DNA from: Liquidambar formosana
Taxonomy: Eukaryota; Streptophyta; Magnoliopsida; Saxifragales; Altingiaceae
Direction of reading: 5' to 3'
Length of the DNA: 64,000 nucleotides
NCBI GenBank assembly: GCA_039720395.1
Contig: CM077821.1
Coordinates: 39,306,792-39,370,791, forward strand
Positions 24,387 through 35,713 of this stretch are shown in pieces. Below the pieces are notes generated by a model that was given only the letters and a program-made list of their open reading frames with translations, was not told the DNA's origin and did not search any database. The number at the start of each line of letters is the position of its first letter. Position 1 is the stretch's first letter. A program made the position numbers and the translations under genes.

Positions 24387-24429
24387 ACTGGACTTGGTGT
24401 ATTGCGCGCAATAGACAGTCTATATAAAT
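24387..24429 (+). promoter_or_regulatory. Remaining proximal promoter of dioxygenase copy 2
   Basis: Only about 43 bp of native promoter, with the ATTGCGCGCAAT palindrome and the TATATAAAT box (24421-24429), remains between the transposon end and the core promoter. Any distal control now comes from transposon DNA. Confidence 0.7.
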
Positions 24430-24508
24430 CATACCACCACCATCTAATCTTACCACCGGTCACCATCTTTCTTGTAGCCCTCCAAACTCTCAGTCACGCA
24501 AGGGAAAT

Positions 24509-27500
24509 ATGGCAGCCGTCGATGCAACTCTCGGTTATGACCGAATGAAGGAAGTGAAGGAATTCGATGAATCCAAAATCGGCGTCAAAGGCCTCTCCGA
24601 TTCCGGCATCACTTCCATCCCTAGAATCTTCATTCACCCACCGGAAACCCTCTCCGACCTCAAATCTTCCTCCACACACACCGAAATCCCGTTGATCGAT
24701 CTCTCCAACTTGAACTCCCCAGATCACCGCCCCAAGATCGTCGACCAAATCCGAGAAGCCGCCAGCACGTGGGGGTTCTTCCAAGTGATCAACCACGGCG
24801 TACCCACATCGACACTTGACGAGACGATCGTGGCCATCAAAGCCTTCCACGAGCAACCGCTGGAGGTGAAGGCAAAGCACTACAAACGCGAAGAAAGGCG
24901 CGGCGTAATATACTCGAGCAATAACGATTTGTATCGGGCGAAGGCGGCCAGCTGGCACGACGCGATTCAGGTGTGGTCGGGGCCGGAGCCGCCGGCGGTG
25001 GAGGAGATACTGGAGATATGCCGGAAAGAGGTGGTTGCATGGGACGTGCATGCAACGAAGGTGGCTGAGACGATAGGGAAGTTGTTGGCGGAAGGGCTAG
25101 GGTTAGAGGGTGGGAAGTTCAAGGAGTTGACATTCATGGATCAAAGGGCTATGGCGGGTGTTTGTTATCCGTACTGTCCGCAGCCAGATCTGACGGTGGG
25201 GCTTACGTCTCACTCTGATGCTGTGGTGTTGACGGTTTTGTTGCCCAACCAACTGGGAGGGTTGCAAGTGAAGCATGGGGAGGATTGGGTGGACGTGAAG
25301 CCTGTTGTTGGAGGGTTGATTATCAACATTGGAGACTTACTTCAGGTAAACACCTATAACACCATTCTTTGTCATAGACCCTTACTCTTCGATCTTAATC
25401 CAAGATTAGGGGAAAACCCACCCTTAGGTAGCTCATTTGGTAAGGTCACACTTGTGATTGTGGTTAGGCACATAGTTACAGGTTCGATTCTATTTTAAGA
25501 CAACTCAAGATTTAATTGGGGGTCGTAGCGGTAGGTTGCTGTGCTAATTTCCCTAGAGGTTTAAGTTCCATAGGTGGGTCTAAAAGGCCTTATTGTGGAA
25601 TGGTTCTCTCGTTATATATATCTATACTACTTATAAAAAGATGAATGTGAGCAAAACTTTTGATTGACTAGTATATTCTTATTTTAATTTTTAAATACAC
25701 AACTACCCTTCTACATATATAGGAAATACAGTAATATAAAACATATACTTAATAAGAATTTTAAGGAAACTATACAATTATCATTCTGCATCTATAGGAA
25801 ATATAGCAATATAAAACACATACCTTAATAAGAATTTTAAGAAAACTATAATTCGTATAATAATTAAATAAAACCAAACCTAGATAGGAATTCTAAAGAA
25901 ACGGAAACTATAATTCGTATATAATAAATAAACAGCCGGATTATAAATTCCACTTTCTCCATCAAGAGTAATTTCAACCTTCTCTCTACCTTTTCCATTA
26001 ATGCGACTTCTCCCAATAAGTTTTGCTCTGCAAATTATAATATATATATATGATACTGTGTTTGAAATTCGTTGAGTTGGGTTTTGGTTTGAATGCTAAT
26101 AATCACATTAGGTTTTATTTTATTTTGTTCCTCTGAGAAATTAATTTTATGCAATCATATTTCATTTAAATTCTATATATCTTTCCTAGAGTTTTTTTTA
26201 TTCAAGTTTTTGGTTTTGTATTTTTTATTTTTGCTATGAGTATTTTCATTTACTTTTGATTTGATTGGTAGAGTTTCATAAGCAATTTGCTAAAATGCTT
26301 TTGTGTTTGAATGCTAAACCCTTTATTTTACGTGGAAAATCATCTAATTATGTTTTTTCTTTGGATGAAAAATTGCTCCTGGAAATATCCAATGGGAATT
26401 TAAAAACTATTTTTATATGCTCATTCTCTTTCTAATTTTTTCTTGTTGATAAAAAATCCCTTGTAAGAGGTATGTATTTTATTTTATTATTATTTTTTAA
26501 ATGCTCAATCTCTATGTTGTCTTTTTTATTTTTTTTCTTGGAGATTAAAATTTCTTTTTCAAGACTACATTGTTTATGGGTGATTAGAGGGGAACAAGGG
26601 CCGTAGGTTTCTAAATATTCTTGATGAAGTATCTTGCCTTATTTTTTTTATTTGTAATTTTTCCCATTTTTTGAATCCTAAGATTAGTTTTCATGCTATG
26701 TTATCTTTGGTTGTTTCAACTAATGGGATATTGAACTCCAATGATGCATTGTGGAATGTCTCACTACAAAGTGGGGATCCATAGATTCTTCAGCCAAAAA
26801 AAAATATAAAAAAAAATACAAAGAAGTTGAAGAGAGATAGTAGTAAAGTTTCATTTGGATAAAGTAGAATAATATTCCATGATAGTAATATGGTGTTAAG
26901 ACTCTTATCTTTTTTAGCATGTACTTATTCTTTAAGTGATCCAAAATGTATTAGAATTGGTTGATGTGTAAGTCACATTAAATAAACTACTAATTCATTA
27001 ATAAATTTAGTCTATTCTTTTGCATATAATTTCTACGATACAATGGACTTGCCATATGGTTAACAATTTAACCAAATTAAATTCTCTTTAGAGATTAAGT
27101 ATATACTTTCTCCATTTATTTTGGTTCTAATTATTCTCTTTTTTACTTCTTCATTGATATGTTTCTTATTGTAGATACACAAAAAATTAATAGACAATGA
27201 ATAAGTTATTTGTCAAGATTCTTGATAGTTACGTGTTATTATGTATTAAAATTTATTTCCAGATCATTTGATGTACACAGACTAAAACCTTCTACGGAAT
27301 AATAAATAATTTCTTAACATCTCAAATCTTCACACTTGATATGGATTAAATGTTAAAGAACTAATGGCCGCATAACATTCCTTAAGTAAATAAAATTTAT
27401 ATTTAATCGATATGGACAATATTGAAGAGATAATTACCATTAGATGAGAGGCTATGTTACATGAAAAGAGTCAATCCCTATTCAAGCTAAAAAGACCTTG

Positions 27501-28327
27501 GGAAGCATTGATCTTTTATATGTTTATTTAGGAAAAATAATTGATGATCTTTAAATCATTTTATTGTTGACAAAAAATCCACGTGCAACGCACGTGTGCA
27601 ATAACTAGTATATATATATATAAAAGGGAAATGTTAGTTTGCCTCACACTTTGCCCTACAAATCTTGGCCTACTATATGGTCGGATTTAGTTTTGTTTCA
27701 AATTTTATGATTTAACATATCAGTGGATCTCACAACTTTATACCATATTCTCTCAATAGAGCAAGATTTATAGGGTAAAGTGTTGGGCTAACTAACATTT
27801 CCCCAAGATTAAATAGAGTATGACTTATTTCATTTATTATATATATATATATATATATATGGGTAAATTGTAGAAAACTACCCCCACTTTTGGGGTGCGT
27901 TTCACTTTAGTACTCTTAAGTTTAAAAAGCGTCAATTTGGTACCTAATGTTTTAGTTATGTTTTAATTGCAGTCCTACTGTACTGAACTGTCTGTTGACC
28001 AAACGGTAAATTGGTTAGACGTGACCTTATTTGGTTGTTTTATGCCATTTTTGCCCCTTTTTTGTTTGGAACGCCTATTCTACCCCTACTCCCATCAGAT
28101 TTGTCCTAATTTACCCCTCAACTCTAGCCAACTCTATTTTTTTCCGGGCAACTGTTGTCTCTCTTTTTTTTTTTTAAACGGAAAGAAGAGAAAGAAATGG
28201 GAGGTTAGAAAAAGAAAAGACCTCAACAACAGCCACTCCAGCCAACTCCCTACTCCTATCAACCCATGAATTCCCCTACTTTGGCCAACTCCATTTTTCC
28301 CAGCCAACTTCTTCTTTCTTCTTCCCT

Positions 28328-28360
<33 letters not shown>

Positions 28361-28457
28361 ATTTTTTTTGGAAGGATGGTCCAATTGAAAGAGCCAAACA
28401 AAGAAAAAAGTGTACTGAGGCAAAAGAATAAAAAAACATTTTTTTGGCAGACCTTGT

Positions 28458-28504
<47 letters not shown>

Positions 28505-29962
28505 CCCTTTTAAGGCAAAAGAATAAAAAAAAAGGTTAGCCTCACTCGCACCACCATCAGCATCAAAAGAAAAAGCACAAAAGTGAAGCAGAGGAAGAAC
28601 AGAGCAAGAATGCTGTAACTGTGGTTATTGCCATTGCTACTGCTGTTGAAGCCGCTGTTGCAGTTGCTCGGGTTGCAGCTGAAGTTGTTCGGCTTACTAA
28701 TAACCCTACACATCAATTTGAAGAGGAAACACGAGAATTTTCAGCCACTAAAATTCAATCTGCCTCCCCTGAATCCACCGACCAATGTGAGAGGGAAATC
28801 CAAGAATTAGCTGCCATTAAAATTCAAACTGCCGTTCGGGGTTGTCTTGTAAGCTTCTAAGTCTTATCTATTTCACATCAGTACACAGTTTCTTTTCACT
28901 TTTCTGAAATTCTTGCAATCATCTTAACTTCAGTTTTAGAACTGACGAACAATTTTCCACTCAAAAATATTTGAAATTAGAAAGGAAATTAAAGCGAATA
29001 AATCTGGGAAAATTCAAGAATGAATTTGAGTGGAAGTGTAGCAATCCATGTCAGATGACAAGAACCCATGTGCTATGTGGGGAAGTCAGGTACCAGGTTT
29101 TTCTTTTACCTATCAGGAAATTTTGTCACAAACGATAGTAATGATCATGCCAAAAAAACGATCAGGGCAAATGGAGTTGGCCGGAGTTGCCACATGTGTT
29201 TCCAACTCGGATAGTTTTCTAACATATAATTGAATTGCATTGTTTAGACCAAAAGGTTAGAGAGTTTTACCAAAAAAAAACACAAGCAGAATGAGGTTTT
29301 GAGGAGACTCTCGAACAATAGAGTGAAATGGGTTGTGTTTCATAATGACGCCTTTTCTACAAAGGGTAAAAATATCATTTTCTCATCACCGTTAACCTTA
29401 TTATTGATTTTGAGTCAACAAAAATCTTGGGTATCAAATTAACGTTTTTTAAACTTGAGGATATCAAAATGGAACGCATCCCAAAGTAAGGGTAATTTTT
29501 TATAATTTACCATATATATATATATATATACACACACACGCATGTGTGATTTTGATCACGTATGCAATGTCGTTGCCCCCGGGCTCGGAGCTGACATGTG
29601 CCATGCGTGTGGGTGAAAATATTCAGATATGAATTGATGCCGTGAATATACGGGGATCATGACCATTCATTTCAAATATATATATATATATATATTTTTC
29701 CTTTCAGATAATCTCCAACGGCAAGTACCAAAGTGTACAACATCGAGTTCTGGCCAATTCCTCAAAGGAAGTACGAATCTCAGTTGTCACATTTTTCAAC
29801 CTGACCAAATGGAAGGGATCTGGTTACTATGGACCTCTGCCGGAGTTACTGTCGCCTGATGAACCTGCTATTTATCGCGATTTCACAAAGCAAGAATTCC
29901 TGGAAAATCTCTACAGCAAGGGATTCGATAGCAAATCCTTAATCAATAAAGTCAAAATTTGA
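24509..29962 (+). CDS. 2-oxoglutarate/Fe(II) dioxygenase, ACC-oxidase-homologue type, copy 2
   Basis: Exons 24509-25345 and 29708-29962 encode 363 aa and differ from copy 1 at only a few percent of positions. All catalytic residues are kept: H235, D237, H291 and R302. The reading frame is intact and the splice sites (CAG/GTAAAC and TTTCAG/ATA) match copy 1. The gene is nevertheless compromised by insertions. A 6.5-kb element sits next to its core promoter, and its intron has grown from 673 nt to 4362 nt through a Helitron and a Pack-MULE. Whether it is still correctly transcribed and spliced cannot be told from sequence. Confidence 0.88.
25430..25620 (+). mobile_element. tRNA-derived SINE-like element in the copy 2 intron
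   Basis: Orthologous to 15310-15510. It carries a good B box GGTTCGATTCT and ends GGAATGGTTCTCTCGTTATA. The A-tail has been lost to the adjacent Helitron insertion. Confidence 0.6.
25621..27608 (+). mobile_element. Non-autonomous Helitron in the copy 2 intron
   Basis: Starts TCTATACTACTTATAAAAAG and ends CTAG. A perfect 7-bp hairpin (CACGTGC-AAC-GCACGTG, 27580-27596) lies 8 nt before the terminal CTAG. It sits between A (25620) and T (27609), the Helitron target. The copy 1 intron lacks it, with the SINE followed soon after by the MITE. About 1.99 kb and AT-rich; no Rep/helicase was seen. Confidence 0.82.
27626..27806. mobile_element. MITE with AAATGCTAGTTARCC ends, copy 2
   Basis: Starts GGGAAATGTTAGTTTGCC; the complement of its right end reads GGGGAAATGTTAGTTAGCC. 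Orthologous to the copy 1 intron element at 15526-15695. Confidence 0.7.
27861..29511. mobile_element. Pack-MULE carrying an IQD gene fragment, in the copy 2 intron
   Basis: The left end begins GGGTAAATTGTAGAAAACTA. The complement of the right end begins GGTAAATTATAAAAAATTAC. The two match with mismatches for about 85 bp, to GTCAATTTGGTACC. It is inserted in a TA microsatellite, so the target duplication cannot be read uniquely. The same intron of copy 1 lacks it. The interior holds an exon of an IQ67-domain gene at 28549-28860. No transposase was found. Confidence 0.82.
28549..28860 (+). pseudogene. Captured IQD (IQ67-domain, calmodulin-binding) exon fragment
   Basis: The frame reads a basic stretch, then AVARVAAEVVRLTN, and ends with AAIKIQTAVRGCL, the start of an IQ67 domain. 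Immediately after that leucine the DNA reads GTAAGC, matching the conserved phase-0 intron position of IQD genes. The capture is therefore from genomic DNA, with exon and intron together. The rest of the IQ67 domain is absent and the frame stops at 28860, so it is not a functional IQD. Confidence 0.75.
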
Positions 29963-31718
29963 AAACTAAAATGTTTTAGAGGTGCCAATATATAACTAAA
30001 TATATATGTACTTAATTATGTGATCAAGTGTATTTCTTACATCTGATCAATATTATCTTTACTATTTTTAATTTGTTATGTACGTGTGCGCATTTTAGTT
30101 GCGAAATTATTTCCCATATCAAAGTAAAGAAATAGTGGATTAAATAAAATTAAGAGTATATGTTTTATTGTTTTGGTAATTGAACAGCCTTTTTCTTTTT
30201 TTTTTTTTGGTTAATAATGTTTTCTTGCGTTTCAACTTCTAACCCGTAGGTTCATAGCTATTCCTATTCATAGGCCCAAACCCTTAGCATAAGGTATCTA
30301 GATTGGCATGACATGCGTATGGGATGAACTAAGCAACGGCTGCCAATGGGGCTGAAGCTGGCCCCATAGTCATTCATCGATCTTATTATTTATTAATCAG
30401 TTCCTTCTTTACATCTGAAAATTTTAATGCCCAAATCACCCATAAACTCGTATATCTGATATTATATATTAAACTTCATAAAATGAAGTATTATTATTCA
30501 AGCCAACTGCAATGGAGAAATAAATTAAAACAAAAGAAAAAAAAAACCACTGTAGATGTACTCATGCACATACGGCCGCTGTTATTCGGGCTCGGCCACA
30601 ATTTAGCTACCGTCTCACAATTTCACATGCACTCCCTCGAATGTATTTAATTATTGCATTGACCCACTTCTTTTTTTGAGGAAATGCTAGTTATCTTCAC
30701 ACTTTGCCCTACAATCTTGTCCTATTATGTGAATTTAGTTTTATTTTAATTTTTGGGGTTAAATTATATCAATGGGTTTCACAACTTTATCTCCTATTCA
30801 CTCAGTAAGACAAGAATTGTAAGACAAAGTATGGGTCTAACTAGCATTTTCCCTTTTTTTGTAATGATTATAACAAATTTTCCTTATTAATTTGCTAACA
30901 TAATCATTATGATGGATAAAATAAGGGATACTTGAATTTGCTGAATACATCGGAAAATGAATAAAATTATCATTATGATGAGTAACGTACAAATAATTTT
31001 TATTTAATAAATAGGTCTGTTTTAATATTGATCAAAAGTGTATCAAAAATTAGTTTCATGGCATAAGTTTGCATTAGTTGCACGTGCATTATGCTTTTGC
31101 CATCCCTCTCCAATTTGTGATCCCATATATTAAAATTGACCTATGGAATAATTTTGGCATCTCAACCTAATGCCTTGTGCTCAGAAAAAATTGCGTGACT
31201 CTGCAGATTACGTGAAACTAAAAAAGACAAAATGTTTAGGGAAAATTCTAGTCATGTAAAAAATTTTCCAACTTTTTCAAAGAAGACAAAATGCCCCATG
31301 TGCGCCGTCCCTCTCTCATATCTCCTCCCTTCCTCTCTCTTTTCTTTCCCACACCCTTTTGTCCGGATTTGTCCCCTTTTTTCCTCTCTCCTCTGTCTTT
31401 CAACATCAATCGAAAATGATCAACTTTGCTTTTTTGGAAGATTTGAAACGAAAAAGTGAGTAGTAAAAAAGGACTCAAAAAGTAGTTCCCAGCAGAAAAA
31501 AAGAAAGAAAGAAAAAAAATGTTGGGTTGCCGTTAAATCTGACGTAGCAATGTGACGGAAAAAATGCAAAGAACGTGTCCATAATACATAACAATCCCCA
31601 AAAAAAAGTCTATCCTAATATTGAAAAAATTCACAGGCAAAGAAATTTGACAATCCGGCCACCATCTTCAATGATCTCTCTCGTAGCCCTCTCAAACGCG
31701 AAAACACGAGAAAAAAAA
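29963..31718. other. Spacer between dioxygenase copy 2 and the truncated copy
   Basis: The first 180 bp match the 3' flank of copy 1. The rest is AT-rich and contains the MITE at 30678-30853. No gene was recognised. Confidence 0.5.
30678..30853. mobile_element. MITE with AAATGCTAGTTARCC ends, copy 3
   Basis: Starts GAGGAAATGCTAGTTATC and ends CTAACTAGCATTTTCCC. Same family as 15526-15695 and 27626-27806, here outside a gene. Confidence 0.7.
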
Positions 31719-31996
31719 ATGGCAGCTGCCAATACAACTCTTGGTTATGACCGAATGAAGGAGGTGAAGGAATTCGACAAATCCAAAATCGGCGTCAAAG
31801 GACTCTCCGATTCCGGCATCACTACCATCCCTAGAATTTTCATACACCCACTGGAAACCCTCTCCGATCTCAAATCTTCCTCCACGGCCACTGGAATCCC
31901 CCTCAACGAACTCTCTAACTCGAATTCCGCCCATCACCGGCCAAAGATCATCGACCAAATCCGAGAAGCCGTCAGCACGTGGGGTTTTTTCCGAAG
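31719..31996 (+). pseudogene. 5'-truncated-block dioxygenase pseudogene (first ~91 codons only)
   Basis: ATG at 31719 begins a frame closely matching the other copies (LGYDRMKEVKEF, VKGLSDSGIT, STWGFF). It then breaks at about 31993 and runs into non-coding sequence with a stop shortly after. All catalytic residues and the second exon are missing. The sequence after the break matches the DNA upstream of copy 1 from about 13266, so the truncation is a duplication or recombination junction, not a simple mutation. Confidence 0.9.
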
Positions 31997-33015
31997 TTTA
32001 AAAAATTATAATTAAGTAGATGACATGACAATACATTTAAATCTTAATATATGTGTTTAGCCAAAGTAATCAAATAAAATAAGACAAAGGGAGTGAAAGA
32101 GTACGTGAATGCTATATAATGCCCATTTTTTAAATCACTTTTCCCTACATAATGCCGTTAGCTATAGGAAATAAAAGCAGGATTTTGTCGACGTGGTGAA
32201 ACTATCACTGTTGGATTTTATTGACGCCTTATGAACTGCGAACTAGACATAACTAGTGGATAGACCATTGGAGAGGATTTGAACCTGTAACGAAAGATCA
32301 CGGGTTAAGATTTGACCTATTAATCCATATATAATTTGACCTATTAATCCTTTGTTGAAAAACCTATTAAGAGCAAATAACAATTAAGAAGGTGTCTATT
32401 TGCAATTCTTATGTGAAAAACTGAACCTCAACCGATAATAGATTTGTAAATTTTTAGATACATTGATACAATTCATTGCTGGGGCAAAAAAAAAAAAAAA
32501 GAATTTTTTGGGATTAAAAAATATTTCAAGTTTAGGAGGGAAAAAAATGAAGAAATAAAATCTAATAAGATTTCTTTTTAGTACAGCACCTTGAAAAAAA
32601 AAATTTCTAAATTTATTTTGGAGTGGGATTCCATCTAGAGATCATACCAACAAAAGGTGAATCACGGAATCATTTGTTTATGCCTTCCAGATAGAGGAAA
32701 GCTTTTTCAGAATCCCAATCGAAAACTCATACGGACAATTTTGAGTAGTGGAAAAAATTGACCGCAGACGAAACTCTTCTCCGTTAAGAGATGGACTTCC
32801 GCTGTTAAGAGACAAACATCCGTTACTATTTGGGATCAGTAAGAGATATAGTTTAGTGGTTCATTGACATGGCTTGATATAATAAGCCAGTGGATCAACT
32901 TACAATTAGGTGGCAGCCACATACTGGAGGGAACTGGAATGTTATCCGACTGGAGAGGAGCCGCTCCAAAAAAAATAATAATAATAAAAGAAGAAAAAGA
33001 ATAGAAGGGTCTATC
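31993..33015. repeat. Duplicate of the block upstream of dioxygenase copy 1
   Basis: About 1 kb is nearly collinear with 13266-14285: the MITE half, a stretch with GAACCTGTAACGAAAGATCA, then the shared promoter. It links the truncated copy to the intact gene at 33140 and marks the unit of tandem duplication. Confidence 0.85.
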
Positions 33016-33052
33016 TACACTGGACTTGGTGTATTGCGCGCAATAGACAGTC

Positions 33053-33061
33053 TGTATAAAT
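33053..33061 (+). promoter_or_regulatory. TATA box of the third intact dioxygenase copy
   Basis: TGTATAAAT, differing by one base from the TATATAAAT of the other copies. It lies 79 bp before the ATG at 33140, and the ATTGCGCGCAAT palindrome is kept just upstream. Confidence 0.65.
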
Positions 33062-33139
33062 CATACCACCACCATCTAATCTTACACCGGTCACCATCTT
33101 TCTTGTAGCCCTCCAAACTCTCAGTCACGCAAGGGAAAT

Positions 33140-34645
33140 ATGGCAGCCGTCGATGCAACTCTCGGTTATGACCGAATGAAGGAAGTGAAGGAATTCGACG
33201 AATCCAAAATCGGCGTCAAAGGCCTCTCCGATTCCGGCATCACTTCCATCCCTAGAATCTTCATTCACCCACCGGAAACCCTCTCCGACCTCAAATCTTC
33301 CTCCACATCCAACGGAATCCCCTTGATTGATCTCTCCAACTTGAACTCCCCCGATCACCGGCCAAAGCTCGTCGAACAAATCCGAGAAGCCGCCACCACG
33401 TGGGGTTTCTTCCAACTGATCAACCACGGCGTACCCGTACCGATACTCGACGAGACGATCGCCGCCGTCAAAGCGTTCCACGAGCAACCACTGGAGGTGA
33501 AGGCGAAGCACTACAAACGTGAAGAAGGACGCGGCGTTATGTACGCGAGCAACAATGATTTGTATCGAGCGAAGGCGGCCAGCTGGCACGACTCGCTGCA
33601 GGTGTGGTTGGGGCCGGAGCGGCCGGAGGTGGAGGAGATACCGGAGATATGCCGGAGAGGGGTGGTTGGCTGGAACGTGCATGCAGCCAAGGTGGCCGAT
33701 GCTGTGGAGGAGTTGTTGTGTGAAGGGCTAAGGTTGGAAGCTGGAAGATTCAAGGAGTTGGGATTTAGTGATGGTAGGGTGTTTGTCGGCCATTGTTATC
33801 CGTACTGTCCACAGCCAGATCTGACGGTGGGGATTACATCTCATACTGATCCTGGAGTGGTGACGGTTTTGTTGCCAAACCAAGTGCCTGGGTTGCAAGT
33901 GAAGCATGGGGAGGAGTGGGTGGATGTGAAGCCTCTTCATGGAGGGTTGATCATCAATATTGGAGACTTTCTTCAGGTAACTAGCTTAATTGACTACACA
34001 CTTCCTTCATGGAACTAATTAATGGAGCTAATATGAATTTAGAGTTAATTATATGAATAATGAACTCCTTCGTTATTGTGCATCCATATATACATATAGA
34101 TCGAGGGCTCCATCATCTGCTCTGAGATAGATGTTCAAGACAGATTGCATGGCTTTCAGTCGTCCGAATATTTCGGGATGTTTCAGACCTAATCAATTTT
34201 ATGTCTATATATAAAGAGAGAGAGAAAGAAGATAGGATGAAGAGACATAATTTTTGTACACAAAATTCTAAAGTCATTGAACTTTGCAAAATCCAATGGT
34301 CTTTAAAAAATAGTAACTGAAAAAATGACTGATAATATAATAATAAGGCCCTTAGATCTTGTGGGTAATTTTCTTTTTCATTTTTTTTGTCAGATAATCT
34401 CAAATGGCGAGTACAAAAGTGTACAACATCGAGTGTTGGCCAACTCCTCCAATGAAGCACGAATCTCAATTGTCATTTTTTTCAATGTGGGCAAATGGAA
34501 GGATTCTGGCTACGGACCTTTGCCGGAGTTGGTGTCGCCTGAGAAACCAGCTATTTACCGTGACTTCACATTCCAAGAATTCCTGGAAAATTTCTATAGC
34601 AAGGAATTGGATTGCAAGTCTCTCATCGAGAAAATCAAAATCTGA
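33140..34645 (+). CDS. 2-oxoglutarate/Fe(II) dioxygenase, ACC-oxidase-homologue type, third intact copy
   Basis: Exons 33140-33976 and 34394-34645 encode 362 aa. The N-terminal 60 residues are almost identical to copies 1 and 2. The C-terminal two-thirds is clearly more divergent, for example HTDPGVVTV in place of HSDAVVLTV around the iron ligands and HDSLQVW in place of HDAIQVW. Ligands H235, D237 and H291 and the 2-oxoglutarate arginine R302 are present. The intron is short (417 nt) and free of the SINE and MITE found in copies 1 and 2. The substrate-contact region differs, so a different substrate from copies 1 and 2 is plausible but unproven. Confidence 0.93.
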
Positions 34646-35622
34646 AAAACCAAAAGATTTGGAGAATAAATGAGCCAAACAATGACTTGTGTGAGTTTGG
34701 ACGGCGTTGCTTCTTGTATAACTACGGTGAATTATCTCACTCTTTATTGGATTTATATTGAGAAATTACATGGGTCACATACACAATTACTCCTACATCA
34801 AAACGCATGAGATCCACATATCATTGCTAAACCCGTGATACGTAGACATTATGATTATAACTTTGTAAGCTCACATCCCGGAGCACAGATTCCGTGCTGA
34901 GTTGTAATCATGTTGAGTTTAATGAGATCGTTGGATAAGTTTTTGGACGATTTAGATGGAAAGGTAAAAAAGTTACTATTAAAATTAGTAAAATAATCTC
35001 AATAACAATTTTTTGATCCGTGAATATGGGTCATCTAAAAACTCATCAAACAACCTCAATGAGCTTAGCACCGGATCTGTGCTCATCTAGGGACTAGGAA
35101 TTAATTTGAATATTCAAACTCGTAGAAGCATCTATTCTTCGCATGTGGCGGACAAGTTAAAGATATCATTGATCTTTTTTCTCTTCTTTTCTTTTTTAGT
35201 GGGGTGTAGTCTGGCGAGTGGGGAAGGTTTGGGGGAAAGGGTATGAATATGATATAAATATTAGTTTTTGAACCATGGAATGCTCAGATAATGTTAATAT
35301 CTTATGCCAAAAGCCAAGTGGTGATCAAGGGTGATGAACCACGTCCCTCCAGTAACCTGTCACTGTCATTTTCTGTCTAGTAAAGTCTGGCTAGTGGCCG
35401 AAATCAGAGAACTTATTAGTAGACTTATAGTGGTTTCTCGAAGTGGCTGACCACATTGCTCACATGCCTTTTTGTTTTTTATTGTTTTTCCTTTGAGTGG
35501 GGGTTGGTGATTTGTTTTTTTATTGTTTTTCCTTTGAATGGGGGTTGGTGACGGGTGAGTTGGGTTTGGCTTGAGCATAGACTGGCAAACTGGCCGCTTC
35601 AAGCCTTCAATTTTTAATAAAA
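34646..35622. other. Intergenic DNA after the dioxygenase cluster
   Basis: Contains the 3' flank of the third copy and AT-rich sequence. A direct duplication of about 45 bp (TTTATTGTTTTTCCTTTGA units) lies at 35468-35556. No gene was recognised. Confidence 0.5.
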
Positions 35623-35681
35623 CTAGTTTATCGTTGCACGGTGAGGTTTATAAATATAAATATTGTGAACAATATAAATTA

Positions 35682-35713
<32 letters not shown>

